Positions 47,831 to 59,732 of a stretch of DNA of 64,000 nucleotides are shown here, in pieces. The stretch is from Reticulascus tulasneorum (Eukaryota; Ascomycota; Sordariomycetes; Glomerellales; Reticulascaceae). Under the pieces are notes generated by a model. The model was given only the letters and a program-made list of their open reading frames with translations, searched no databases and had not been told where the DNA came from. A program made the translations under genes and the position numbers. Position 1 is the first letter of the stretch, and each line of letters begins with the position of its first letter. The stretch lies in assembly GCA_001557505.1 (NCBI GenBank), contig LSAX01000009.1, positions 1,426,001 to 1,490,000 on the forward strand. The letters are read 5' to 3'.

Positions 47831-50800
47831 GTACAGGTGCTTCTGTCTACTTCTCAGTGGGGAAAGCCGCTAAAGCCGTTGGGTGAGACAGTATCGGCCT
47901 CGCTTGGTGGGTTGGGCCTCAAAAATCAAGGGCAGATCAGCACGCAGACGGACATTCATACATGGTGGGCAGTTCTCGCAGGCCGTGCAGCATTCCCACA
48001 TGCAACACGGTGCCAAAAAGAGCGAAGAGCGCGCCAGAGCAGGGAGATAGAGCGATGGAAGGGTCCCAATCCGCAAGTGTAGCCCCTACTCCGTGTCTGC
48101 AGCAGAAGCTCGAAAAGCCAGTTCCACCACAGCACGGCAAGCACGGGAACAACAACAACTGATTGGGTACGCGACGGCGATATGAGGCTGCAGGCAAAAT
48201 GCCAAGTATCTCATCTCATGTCCAGGATTCCCCAAGTGCGCTTCGGTGCGGCCACGGTGGGGAGGCGTGTTGGTGGTTGATGGCGTAGGGATTCGATCCC
48301 CTGCTTGATTGGCCCGAGGCCCCTCGACATGGCATTGATCCATATCGCGCTAGACAAGGGCCCAGCGAGATGGAAATGGGGGTGCTAAGTCACATTGCTA
48401 GGAACACCTGTAATGTAGGTACGCCCTAAGGTAATCCCATCATCATACGTACATACATAGTAGATCAATCTTTAACATTAGTGGTGCCTGCTAATAAGGG
48501 GAGTCCAAACTTTTTTTTCTTCAGGCTTAACATCAGACAATGGCATTCCCTCAGTGCCTACTACTTTCTTGTCGAGGGTTCCAAGTTTCGGCCAGCTATT
48601 CATTTGTGCCTTCCTGCATCCTGTTCTTGATGGCCACCTCTCCGCCCCTTTGGTCATTCCGCCAGATCAGGATGGGGAAGAAGACCGGCAGTACGACTTG
48701 GGAACCTTCTCGTCTGAACTCTCCCCCCCGATGTCTCTCCATGGTGGTGGCAGAGAAACAAACAGGGGGGGAACAAGGACCCCAACTTTGGTGGTGAGAA
48801 TTGCTGCAAGGGTGAGGGGAGTACTTCTGTTGTTACGAGGCACGCCCTCGTCTTTCTTCGTACCATCGACACGATACGACCCTTTTTGGCGTCAACATCC
48901 ACACACACTCCCATCCGTGCAACCGTGCTTACAATTAGCCTCTGCATTGCCCATCCATTTCCGAGGTCGTGATGCAGGAGAAGGATAGCGAACGACCTAT
49001 GAGAGCGAGACCGGTAAGATTTCTCATCATATGGCATTGTAATTCATATATCCTTTTGTAGGACCTGCAGACAGCCAGAAGCCCTTTCTTGACATGCCTG
49101 TTTTGCCCACGCCCGCCATTGCAAATGCTACCCTCCGCAATGTGGCGTTGTTTTATTATGTTGTGCTGGTTTCTACTGTACCCAGTTCACGATGCAGATG
49201 CGTGTTTCTTTCGTATGGACACCTCGCCAAGCACGGATTACGGTCGGAGCATCTCCTGTATGGATCATCTGGACCTCCGCCCGATTGAGGCCCATCACGA
49301 AGAAGCAGACAAACACCATACCACTAACTGGCTAGCACGTAATTACCACTTCCCCCGTGATGCAGAGAGACCGCGGCTGCGTGTCGAGGAAATTTTCTTG
49401 CCAGAGGCAAAAAAAAAACTGTTCTTGCTGCGACTGGGAATCCCCTTTTCGCCTTGGATGTGCCTTGGTTCATTAGGTGCCAGCGGTCCATTCCTCTCAA
49501 ACGAGACAAGTATGGATGGGACCAAACCCGTCTCTGAATGATGGTCAAGGGGTGGGGTCCCAGGGCAGAATACGGGCCTTCGATCTCTGGGCATCCTGGT
49601 CCCACGCACCGGCGAACGAACACATTAGTCGTCACACCGATTTTAGTGTAGATGTGTAGGTTCCGGTTATGGAGTTATTACCCCACCACAGTTGGTTTGC
49701 TTGGTCGTCTGTGTGGTCGAATTTTATTAGGATGTTCGGCGTTTGAGAGGCGCCTTATGTGCCCTCATGATTATCTTGATAGAACTGTGTACCCACGAAA
49801 TATGCAAGTGATCTGTCTGCTGAGATTTGAAGCCAATTTGCATGTACACGCGTTCTGGAAGGGTGGTTCGGATCCCCCCCCCCCCCCCCCTCCTTCAGAA
49901 ACACGTCACGTCTGGGTGGTTTGGAGAGCCTTTCACCCCAACTCAACAAGCAGACAGGTATTAAACATGGAACAAATTCGAAGCATTGAGAGAGATCTCG
50001 AGATCTGGACTTATCCGGGCTGAAGGGACAGGGATTGGGATTCTAACAGGCCAGAGTAACTACTCCGCAGAGGGTGAAGGCATGCACACTGCTATCTTGA
50101 ACCTTACCTAACTGGACATAATTACATAAGTACTATGCACACTAAGTTTAGCCCCATTCCCAGTGTACTATCCGCATTTCCGCACCATATAATAAGGCGG
50201 CCATGGAAATGATCCAGGAGTTCGGGTTTACACGAGGGCGAGGGGGGGCATCAAGTGCCAAATTCCAACAGGAATAGATCATTCACATAGATGTATGAAG
50301 AGCAAGATTCAATCAAACCCTTACGCACTAGTTACAGCCCTAGTCTAAGCTTCACGATCGGGGAGATCGGCCACTTTCTGATTCCTCAGCGCGCCGCATG
50401 CCATATGTCCCAACTGCAACATAGGCAGTCAGGCTGGCAGGACATTGCCTGTTCATGCGTTTGACCCAGCCCCTCTCCTATCATGAGAAGTCGCCCACCG
50501 CCAGTTTAAATTTGCCGCCAGACTTGTGAAACAGCAGCGCCAACAACCCATTCCACTGGCTGAACATCCACAAACGTCTTGGCCGCGTGGATAACTTATC
50601 GGGTGCTGGCGCAGGGTGTGGAGTGCCCTTGCTGGGTTTATTTAAAAAGAAAGCATAGAATCCATGATCGCTACCCAGCTAATCGACAACCCAATTATCA
50701 CGCGCTTGTGGTGGGTTCTTCCATCATGATCTCCTATCGCTCTGCGAACGAGGCAATGATCACTCATTCTCAAATGAAGCTCAGGATCCTCCATATTTCA

Positions 50801-52337
50801 AAGTGATCAAGGTTCCCTGCCATTTCCTGGACGTGGCCAAACACGCCGGCCCTGTGCTGGGATGTCTTTTACAGGGACCGTGCCTGGTGGAAATGATGAC
50901 CACTTCTTCTGCTCGCCTCCGCAAATGGCGTGTCCCCTGATCGTGCTGCAAAAGCTCAGCTACCGATTCGAATCGTGATAAGTTCTGTGTAAGGGGAACG
51001 AGTCTGAGTGTATTATGGCACAAGCCCTAAATCAAACTCGTGACGATCCTCAACAGCGCTACCGGCGCACCAGAGCACACGTAGAATAGCGTACGACGTA
51101 GGCAGTAGATACATAGATCTAGTTTCAATCCACCGAGAACCGCTGTCGGTTGTGGCTAAACATATTTGCCAAACTGGCGGTTTTCCCTGGCGCGATGATA
51201 ATGAGCTGCAACTAAGGTACTTCGGACGGAATTATGGTGCTTCCAGTAAATTCTAGCTGCAGATTTCTCCTGAGGTACTCAATATACGAAAACAGGGACA
51301 GGCACTCGCCATATGCATCAAGAAGGCCAGCAGAACAGGATTCCGGCGGTGATCCATGCCTCTGCTATAATCTTGTTGCATGATACTTCAACCAAACTGC
51401 ACACCTTGCCTTGCCCCCCGGGCGGTACTCCAGACCAATGAGGCAGGTTAACGTGGATGAGCAGGTTGGCAGGCCATGCTACCACCTTTTGACAACCAAA
51501 CCCTACCGAGCCTCTTTCCGAGAACCAGACTTCAAATGATGGCTTTGAAGAATCCTGCTTCGTTTGGCGAGATGAGCGCATGGATTGTATCCAAGTTGGT
51601 CGGAATTCAAGACTGGGAATTGGGCAAGAAATCGTGCAGGAGTACCATGTAAAAAATACGTGGAGACCATTTCCCCGACTTCGGTTCGCACCTCCAACAG
51701 CCACCAATCGTATTGGCGTCCAAATCGGCGCTTTGGACCGATGTCCCCAAAAAATCCCGGTCCAATCCAGCCGCAAGGCAAGGTGTTACATACGTACTGC
51801 TCAGAAAGCACGTCGGAGGGGTGGGACAATGCATTTCGCGGCAAAATGCAACCATGGAGCTGAGGTTTCGAGGCATTTGTCAAAGCCTGTTCAACTCCAA
51901 GAGCTAGCTCCTACCATTCGTTATCAATACTGCTATACGTCCTATGGATCCACGATGTTTTTTTTGTGCATTACTAGAGTTTTAGCCTAGTTCCAGACCC
52001 TTCATAAGCCTCTTGTTTCGGAAACCGACCGCTCTTCTGTTCGGCAGCTGAGGCTCCACCAATACCGGCAGTTCTCCGAGGACCAACAAACCGGGCTCCT
52101 CCCGACGTCCTAGCGCCGCGGTGCGACCTCCGTACGAGCTGACACGTGCAGATCCGGCACGCAGTGTCACTCTGTCAAGGCTGGGCGCATACCAAGCCTA
52201 TTTGCCGTTGCGCAAGATCGGGTGCTTCGTCAGCTGAGCGTTCCCGGGTTCGTTTTCCAACTCCCGATATCTTTGCTGGCTTGTCGGCAAAGGCCGGTCC
52301 CACAGCATAGCAGAGTAACAGGACAAGACTTACAAGG
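47831..52337. other. Gene-poor 4.5 kb between BNI4 leader and Zn2Cys6 regulator
   Basis: No supportable gene. Candidate frames at 48,540-48,988, 49,089-49,541 and 51,318-51,883 lack domains, splice continuity and start context. A run of 17 C lies at 49,874-49,890. The last kilobase should be the promoter of the regulator at 52,338. Confidence 0.5.
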
Positions 52338-52360
52338 ATGGTGGGCGTGCCTCGCAGCAC
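52175..52360 (-). CDS. Possible small secreted peptide antisense to the regulator start
   Basis: A 61-codon frame whose first 25 residues read as a signal peptide: MLRGTPTILVSLVLLLCYAV followed by GPAFA, a good signal-peptidase site, then a charged 36-residue remainder with one Cys. It overlaps the first 23 bases of the Zn2Cys6 gene on the opposite strand. The signal-like hydrophobic run is the only evidence; chance is quite possible. No family recognised. Confidence 0.15.
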   Translation of the reverse strand: MLRGTPTILVSLVLLLCYAVGPAFADKPAKISGVGKRTRERSADEAPDLAQRQIGLVCAQP

Positions 52361-53962
52361 CGGATGCGAGAGGTGTAGGAAGCGGAGGGTGAAGTGCGAT
52401 GAGTCTCGTCCGGCATGTGGTAATTGTGTAAAGTACGGGGCTGACTGCCCCGGCTACGATCGTGGGTTCAAGTTTGTGTCCGGGAAGCATGCTGTACGCC
52501 CAAGGAAGCAGAAGAACGAGGCGCTATCTGAGCAGGGTTTGGAGGTGCCAGATATCTCCCAGATATCCACATCCCGCGCAAGAAGTCAGTCAGATCTCTC
52601 ACGAGGACCGCCAGTGACCATCACCATCACCCTACCGGAGGACAGGGCCCAGTTCATTTGCACTATGATACAGAACATCCGTACAGATCAATCAAGTATG
52701 GAGCTGACGTTCTTCAACCAATGGTTTTCTTTAATCCCGGAGAAGATAGGGAAGCGTGTAACGATGGACAGTGCGATGTGCGCGCTCACAATGCATTTGC
52801 TGGGAAAGGGACGACAGGACGAGACTGTGCTGGGAAATGCCCAATCCCTGTACGGACAGTCGCTGGCAGCCCTGCAAAGGGCCTTGAGCCACCCGACGGA
52901 ATGGAAAGCCACAGAGACTTTGTGTGCTGCGATTCTGTTGTGCACGTACGAGGTAAGGCACTCTTCTTGCATGAGACATAAGAAACGCAACGTTGATGAG
53001 TGTCAAACAGCTTTTCGCGGGCACAGGCAATGATCCGGGAAGCTGGATGAGACATGCGAGCGGTCTCTCAAGGCTGATGGAACAGCGCGGACCGGCCGCG
53101 CACAAAGAGGGGTTGGATGCCGCCATGCTGTGCTCATTCCGAGGAATCATTGTAAGTGCTCCTGTCTTGTTAGCCACCCGGGCAGAAGCGCCTTCCACGG
53201 CGATTGCTCCAAGCAAACAGCTCCGACTCTTGTTCCCTTATTCTGACGCATTTCTAGATTATGAACGACATGTTCTCGGAAAGCAACAAAGAATGCTTCC
53301 TTGCGAAACCGGAGTGGAAAAACGTAGCTCGTGATAACGGTCGTTACTTGACGTCCGAACGAGACGTCCGAATAGAATGGATCCATGCCATCGATATGTA
53401 CCACGATGTATTGGCCAAGGTACCGCGGATCCTGCACTACGGATTCCTCCTTCGCGAGGCACGGCGGCATGGCATGCCGATAGAGCCCAAGCAAGTGCTC
53501 GAGCTGACCAGACTCGCTGCCGCCAGGAGACAAGAGCTTGTGGAATGGGAAGGTTTTTTCGTGCAGTACGTTGAAGCACCGGAAATGATAAAGTCGACAG
53601 ACCCCAGCTCGATATACGAAAACGTCTTGTCGTATTCGAACCCCTGGGTTGGGACGTTCTTTCTCGGATACTGGGCGACCCTCGTGATTCTCCAGGAGAC
53701 GCTCAACCAGTGTGGCTATCCCGTCGACTACACTGAGAGCAACAAGGAGTGTGTTCGGAACATTTTCCTCTCCGTGGAGACGGTGGCGGTCGGGTTCATG
53801 GGACCATTTCGGCTCGGGTATTCGATTCGCGTTGCTTACGAGTTCGCGGACGTGAAGACGCGGACGTGGTTGAACATGTGGCTCGACAAGTTCAACAAGA
53901 CATATGCGGCGACGAACAAGTCCACCTACCCGAGGACTCCCAACGAGTATGGGTACTCGTGA
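52338..53962 (+). CDS. Zn2Cys6 transcription factor with fungal-specific TF domain 2
   Basis: A binuclear-cluster regulator. Three exons (52338-52952, 53011-53151, 53258-53962) give 486 residues. The zinc cluster is near the N-terminus: Cys10, 13, 20, 27, 30 and 37 (GCERCRKRRVKCDESRPAC, then GNCVKYGADC), followed by PGYDRGFKFV as in the DUF3468/fungal_trans_2 subfamily. The C-terminal region is helical, with MQNIR-type helices, the conserved ATETLCAAILLCTYE/LFAGTGNDPGSWMRH junction across intron 1, and WMRHASGLSRLMEQRGP. Introns 58 and 106 nt. Members often control neighbouring catabolic or secondary-metabolism genes, but none lies alongside here except a decayed HET gene and a carbonic anhydrase. 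Target unknown. Confidence 0.9.
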
Positions 53963-54717
53963 GTGTGGGCATGGGAAACAGTATGATCTGACTGTTTAGG
54001 CAACCTATTATTTCTCAAGGCATGGCTTTTGATGTATTAGAAGATGTGCTCTTGAGCATGCTTGGGCAGTGACGAGCTCACCACCTAAGTAGCTTACCAT
54101 GAACAGTATATACATAGAAGAACATCCAATGCATACTTGATCTGAGAAACGACGAGTAAGTTACCCAATAGCGGGACTCGCTTCGTAATTAGGGGCGCAG
54201 ACGAATGCTTAGAGATTGGTCTTGGCCATTACCAAGATGAATGAGCCGTAAGCAGGGTAGAGCAGACTATTGTCAGCAACAAGGGTGGTGTTTAAATATG
54301 GAAATTTCAGTTTGCATGGTCGTTCATTTGACATTTCGCTGGTGACCGAGAGGCCAGTGCAATCACACACTGACCATGACCAAGATCCAGCCCGCCGCTA
54401 AGCATTCCGGAGGAAGTCAACACTATGAGCGTATTGGCCGAGAATGCGAGCCGGCAGTCTTTAGCTCTCACACCATCGAAGCCTTATACAAGCTCTTCGG
54501 TGGCGCTGGCAGTTGAGGGGGAATCTGGATATCCAACTATATCAAGGGTCACCCACACTAGCTACTTCGTGGGGAAGAGGGTCCTGTAGCTTCGGTGCTG
54601 CGGTATCTTAATCGGAGGGCATCTGCAGGAAGAGTCTAGACCTGCAACACCCCAAAAGTCACCATGAGATATATATGATCTCTTAGAGCATCTGGCAGGG
54701 GCTGGAGCTGGTGCATG
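53963..54717. other. Intergenic with one very short open frame
   Basis: About 750 bases between the regulator stop and the end of the HET relic. A 46-codon plus-strand frame at 54,376-54,516 (MTKIQPAAKHSGGSQHYERI start) has a decent start context (ACCATGA) but no recognised homology and is not called a gene. Confidence 0.5.
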
Positions 54718-56075
54718 TCAGAAAGAGGCTTTGTAAGAAGTAATATCACAACACGTCTCTTCCTCAAATGCATCACCAGTCATGACGCCTTGTACGCAAG
54801 TCTCCCGAACAAGCATGTTTGCGCCATCTGTTTACTTCCTTGGAACTAAGGGGACATGCCCCTTTCGCCAGAATGATGTTGTCACCTACCTGGGTCTCCT
54901 TTTGAGGGAAGTAGAGCTAACCGTTCGCGGCTCTTCCCAGGTACCAGTGTTGCATGCAGGCAACAAATGCCCAGAACCTTTCGTGGCGTTTCCAGTTGCA
55001 TTAATGTAAATGGCCACCATAGTCATCGGGTGTTTCTCGTCCAAGCGCGGGTGCTTCGCGAGGAAGCGTCGAAGCGGCTGCCAGTGGTCGGACCATGCCC
55101 TGAACAGGACAGTGGTTTTCTCATGCCGTCCTCTTTATAGGTTCCATCGGGAGTGTCATGGTAGGGTTGGCGCCAGTGCAACATTGTTAGGTTGGTATTC
55201 TTGGAAGATCTGTGATGTGATAGTCCTCGACGTTAATAATAGGCCTAGTAATTATTAGTCGACATTCTGGCCGTTACCGAGACTACTGCTGCCAGTCCAT
55301 AATCGCTGATGACCATAGTCATTCCATCGTCGAGGAACACGGGATTGGCTTCAGTGCCGTTCGCCGCATGGGTTTTGGGAGCTTGGTCAGGAGAGTCCTG
55401 CATCAGGGGCGGGCTTATATGGGAGTCAATACTCTGGTCAGTAGCCCACGACGGCAGACCATCCTTAGTTGATTTGGGACAGATGCCTAGGAGGTATAGG
55501 TTTTGAAGCTTCTGGTTAAATGTTTGGGCTTGTCCTACGGTAGATGTAGGATGCTGGATGGTTATAATCCACTTCGATATCTAAGCAGTCCGGGTGTTCA
55601 GTGTTCATAGCATCGGGCTGCGTGTCACGGGGGAGCCCCGTAATAGAATAGACCTTATCTCTGGGATCTAATGAGTCGCCGTGCCTGCAGTATATGAGAC
55701 GGGACCAGGCCGTATCGCCATGAATTCTCCAAGTTTGTTGCTGTGGCCATAATGGCTCGAAAGGCATCTCGCGCCTGCCACGGCCAATCTCCAATGCGAG
55801 TGAAAGTGTCTACGAGGCTTAAGTGCACTTTAGCAGAAGTTGGACAGTGTTTTAGATGCGAAGAAACAGTCGCAAACAACTTTACTAGAGAGCTGTTGCT
55901 GAAGCCCGGCTGCCAACGATACGGAAGTTCTTCCAGTTTTGCGTGCAAACCACAGTGGTGCCCAGAGGTACCCGTCTACTCCAGCTGCGAAGGAATACCA
56001 AATTTCCAGCGGAAGTTCCATGTCAGGTACGAACCACACGAGAATCATGGGGGGAAGGATTTTGATGCGACCCTC
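54718..56075 (-). pseudogene. Decayed HET-domain (HET-6-type) gene
   Basis: Pieces of one HET protein occur in the right order in different frames. Near 56,020 CGSYLTWNF is followed by an in-frame stop at 55,976-55,978; 55,655-55,948 continues (LHAKLEELPYRW). 55,516-55,794 has LIYCRHGDSLDPRDKVYSIT and DIEVDYNHPASYIYR. 55,245-55,548 has LYLLGICPKSTKDGLPSW and DDGMTMVISDYGLAAVVSV ending in a stop. About 54,960-55,112 has FRAWSDHWQPLRRFLAKHP. About 54,845-54,912 has KETQVGDNIILAKGA. 54,718-54,813 has LVRETCVQGVMTGDAFEEE and a terminal stop. These match the DPRDKVYALLGL, LPSWVPDWS, GDVV..LG and LVGE.YVHGIMDGEA landmarks of HET proteins. At least three frame changes and two stops separate them without intron-like junctions, and the YEALSYVWG/WIDAICINQ N-terminus is absent. 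Confidence 0.75.
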
Positions 56076-58187
56076 CTGCCAAGGATGCTACGGTGATATC
56101 AGGAGGATGCTTCATCAGAGCCTCATGTGTAATTGAACGGGATCATATTGTTGTTAAATTGATGGACTTACTGAATCAATGGTAAACTTGTGCTAGAATA
56201 CCAAAGTTAGCTAATAGCAAATGCTAACGACGACATCACGATTATGGGCGGATAACAACTGCGAGGCTCATGCTCTAACGCTGCACTGAAATACCACGTA
56301 ACTATACCAGCCCACAACCCACTTGGAGCATTCAGTGCCACCAGACAAAGGTAATTGTTGCCACATTTCATAGTCGCGGCCCTGAATGGGGGATTCCGAA
56401 ATGGCTGCTACAGCAATTCTACCGGCAGGGTGCCACAGGGCTATGCGGTCTTCGTTGTCGTGGTTTTCGTGAGACACACGTTGCATTGACATCGTCAGAC
56501 CGATGGATACGCCTGGGGTCATGCTTTCGGGTATTAGAAGATTGATGCCGGCGGTGAAGACATTTCCATTGAACATCTCGGAATTATTCAAGGCATTATT
56601 GTTTCTGAAGGGAAGGTGGAATTTCTTGGGTCGAGGATTCTTGTGGCTTCGTACTTTTCGCGATCTGGCTCTCTTCGTCTGCCTGGCACGGCGAATAAAA
56701 AGTCACCGCCATGCATTCCAGAAGATTGCGTCTCGATCCTACCGATTCCTCTGCTGACGTTGGATCAAGCGACGCACATACGCGTGCCCTTTTTAGAAAG
56801 CGAAGAAACCCGAAAAGAAAAAAACCGAGCCCCATCCGAAAAAGTTTGTTGGAACTGCGTGTTGTAAACTCGACGTTGAAAAGTCGTCCAGTCTTAGCTT
56901 GTGATATATATACCAGTGACTAGTTCTTTGCCAAGTCGTCTACACTACATTACGTCGTGAATATAGAGAACCCGCCCGCATGTATGCCCAGACATGCCCA
57001 GCACGCCCAGGCGGCAAGTGAGTCTTGATGGTTCGGTGCTAAAGCTTTCTAGTGGGTGTTTCCCCTGTGCTAAGAAGGTAGCGAGAAACGCCGAGCCTGC
57101 GCTAACCAGGTGTCAGAGTTAAGGGTTCTTCAACGATCAGACGTCTGTCCCATCACGATAAACTCAATTTCATCTACAATAAAACTTCTGCCCCTCCACG
57201 GAGCAGATTCTTTGTCATGCGTGGGGATTTTTGGCGGTGTAATGAAGCGTGCGTGTTCTATTTGGAGCAGCTCTGTAATTTGACGCCATTCGGCTAAGCT
57301 GACGCCTGTGGCGGAGTCAGAAGGTTAGATCTTGGCGCCCGGACACGCCAGCCATTATTACGATAGAACGGGTTTGGCTTCCAGAGTCTCCGTCGGCATT
57401 CAGGGACAGCCGGTGAAACTTACCAACGAGGGCATGGGCGCCCAGGGGCTCGCTCTCACACAGTCTTCCGCAGGGCTAATTACCTTCCTTCGTCCAGCTG
57501 CGCCTGCGCCTGCGTTCCGGGGTTCTTAGTCAGTTGGTTGCTCGCTGCCCGAGTTCCCCATGCAGACATCTCTCCAGAACAGGGTCCCGGACCGCTTACC
57601 TTCCTAATACACATGGGGATTACCAATATCTGCTTAGGGGAAGCGCTGATCCGGTTCTACGCTGTACATTGGTCGGATCCTGCTCGTAGTAGTCGGCATT
57701 AGGTTTCGTGGGTGCTGGGAAACCCCGAGCCAATCCGGCGGTGTACCATGGCGCTGTCTGAGCCTGCTGAGCGTTTACCTATGTGCGTGATGCCGGCGAA
57801 TACGACAGGGCGTGCCTATTTTTCTTGTGTCTTGATCAGCAAGCCTCAGCCTGCGGACGGCCTTCCTGATGTCTTGGCACGGGATTGGCACTCCCCGTTA
57901 GGTGTGGATGATCCTCATCTGAACTTCCTGTGGCCTTGTCGGACCCTGGCCCCTGGTGTGTATGCTAGGGCCATTTCGGGGACATCGTGGCTCACTGCAG
58001 GTCTGGGATGTCCAGCTCATCTCTCTCTAGTTTTTTATATAATAGCCTTGTGCTTCCCGGGAGTAGAAGATCTTCATCTACAGACCTACGCACACGCTTC
58101 TCACACTCCCAGGTTATCGACTTCTTATACATTTCGTGATATTTCTTCGGCTTTCTTTTCACCAGCTCTTACAACAATTTAGACACG
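56076..58187. other. Intergenic: HET-relic 5' flank and carbonic anhydrase promoter
   Basis: About 2.1 kb. A 107-codon minus-strand frame at 56,268-56,591 was examined and shows no HET or other landmark. 57,000-58,180 has no coding support; its last 160 bases are the carbonic anhydrase promoter and leader. Confidence 0.5.
58036..58042 (+). promoter_or_regulatory. TATA box of the carbonic anhydrase gene
   Basis: TATATAA lies about 146-152 bases upstream of the ATG at 58188. It is followed by a pyrimidine-rich segment (TCTTCACACTC-like and TTTCTTTTCACC) that would suit the start site and leader. Supported by position and sequence. Confidence 0.55.
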
Positions 58188-59089
58188 ATGAAGTCCACCA
58201 TCGTCCTCGGGTCCATGCTCTCCTTGGTCGCTGCCATATGCGATCATGGCACTACCCTCTTCCCCCGAAGCGGCGACACCGTCCCGGTTGCAACCTTCGG
58301 CTTTAACGACCTCACCGGCCCTCTGAACTGGCATGGCCTCGACAGCAAGAACAGCAAGTGTGCTGTGGGCAAGAACCAGAGCCCTATCAACATCGAATCG
58401 GGAAAAACCTCTATCGTCAAGGGGAAGACACTCGAGTTCGACGTTGCGAATTATCCCCATGGTGCTGAGTTCGAAAACCTCGGCAGCACAGTCGAGGTCA
58501 TTGCCAACGGCACGTTGACGCGCGATGGCAAGAAGTACAGCCTGAAGCAGTTCCACTTCCATACACCGAGCGAGCATCGCATCAACAGCGAGTACTACCC
58601 AATGGAAGTCCACTTCGTCTTCCAGGCCGAAGGTGAGCTATACCTTCACCGCACATACCACCCGCGGTTACCACCATCTACTTTGGCAAATGCTAACAGA
58701 TCCCTATAGATCAATCTCTCTCAGTTCTCGGGTTCATGATCGAAATCGGCACCAGCTGGGAATCCAGCTCGCTCCTGCAGAATGTCTTCTCACACGTTGA
58801 CGATATCGCCACACCCGGAACCGTCACGGAGACAGGGCCTCTCCACTTCCATGATCTGAAACGTCATCTTGCCCACTCTGATGTCTATCAATATGGCGGC
58901 TCGTTGACGACTCCTCCGTGCACGGAAGGCATTGCGTGGAACGTTGCCAAGGACCCCCTCTACATCGACATCGGCACGTACAGGAGGGCCAAGAGGGTCA
59001 TGAAGTTCAACGCTCGGTATACCCAAGACATTCCCGAGACCATCAACCTGCTGGACAACGCCAGAGTTGTTCTCAACAGTGCGAAATAG
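58188..59089 (+). CDS. Secreted alpha-class carbonic anhydrase
   Basis: Reversible hydration of CO2, outside the cell. Two exons (58188-58632, 58710-59089) give 274 residues. The N-terminus MKSTIVLGSMLSLVAAICDH is a signal peptide. The active site is intact: zinc ligands His123 and His125 in QFHFHTPSEH and His142 in MEVHFVF, the SEH Glu129, and the threonine of GGSLTTPPCTEG. QSPINIE and NWHG are family motifs; Cys58 and the Cys of TTPPCTEG can form the conserved disulphide. One NGT glycosylation sequon is visible (about residues 107-109). Fungal alpha-CAs are often induced by pH or CO2 status. Intron 77 nt. Identification is secure. Confidence 0.96.
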
Positions 59090-59558
59090 GGTGGGGCTTA
59101 GACAGTTCGCTTGTAAAGTATGACAGTAATAGAAAAAGCATTTGATCAGTGGTAGCCGGAGCCGGGGTATCAGGACTGACTAGGCGTTTGTGGGTCTTCA
59201 CTGTATTTTCATAGCATTTGGGTATTTCGGTGGTGGCATAAGCGGACACGGCATTCTACTTTACTATGGGTCAAATATTCTTCGATGGCAATAGATCATT
59301 AACGACAGATTTGTCTTGTATTCAATGTTCGTGCTTCATGTATAAGTCATCAACTTCCCGTTTTGTCTTTCTCTCATTCTGACGCCCCAAAATTAGTCCC
59401 TTCCAGTCTCTCGTGTGTGTAATAAATGGCGTCCTCAAATAATGAATAAAGACAGACCGGCTCAGCCAGTGAAGTGAAGTAATTGCGCGTCCGATATCAC
59501 AGCGATGTGAAAACCCCCCCGAGCATTTTACGAAGGATCGTCGTCAGAATATGGCATA
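59090..59558. other. Convergent intergenic region
   Basis: About 470 A/T-richer bases between the carbonic anhydrase stop and the end of the small minus-strand gene; consistent with two 3' untranslated regions. A poly-C stretch lies at about 59,514-59,520. Confidence 0.6.
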
Positions 59559-59732
59559 TCAATCCCGCTTCCACACGGATCGAGCCAATTCGGAAAGCGA
59601 TCGTCCCCCGAAGAGGTACTGGTCCGTGTGGCGACCGCAGGTGGTGTAGACGTTGACTGTGGGCGAACTGACTCTCCGCTTGAAAGACGAGCCCGTGGAA
59701 TCCTTGCGGCTGTGGAGGGGTGGTGAGTCCAT
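59559..59732 (-). CDS. Small conserved fungal protein (VYTTCGRHTDQYLFGG motif), start uncertain
   Basis: From the ATG at 59732 this frame encodes 57 residues: a Ser/basic start (MDSPPLHSRKDSTGSSFKRR), then VNVYTTCGRHTDQYLFGGRS and a terminal LSELARSVWKRD helix. The CGRHxxxYLFGG string resembles the core of small, uncharacterised fungal proteins I have seen repeatedly, so a real gene is likely. The same frame stays open upstream to 60,023 but without an ATG, so a longer protein (about 150 residues) would need an upstream spliced exon; I could not place one confidently. No function can be assigned. Convergent with the carbonic anhydrase. Confidence 0.5.
   Translation of the reverse strand: MDSPPLHSRKDSTGSSFKRRVSSPTVNVYTTCGRHTDQYLFGGRSLSELARSVWKRD

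Noticed and set aside
48286..48303. T-arm-like sequence of a minus-strand tRNA
   Set aside because: A good GGGGATCGAATCCC arm is present but no matching A box, anticodon arm or acceptor pairing was found around it.
49089..49541. 150-codon plus-strand frame
   Set aside because: No domain or conserved motif; contains a poly-Lys from an A run; overlaps other open frames.
51318..51883. Overlapping minus-strand frames of 152 and 126 codons
   Set aside because: Two different frames are open over the same bases and neither shows a family motif; likely promoter sequence of the regulator.
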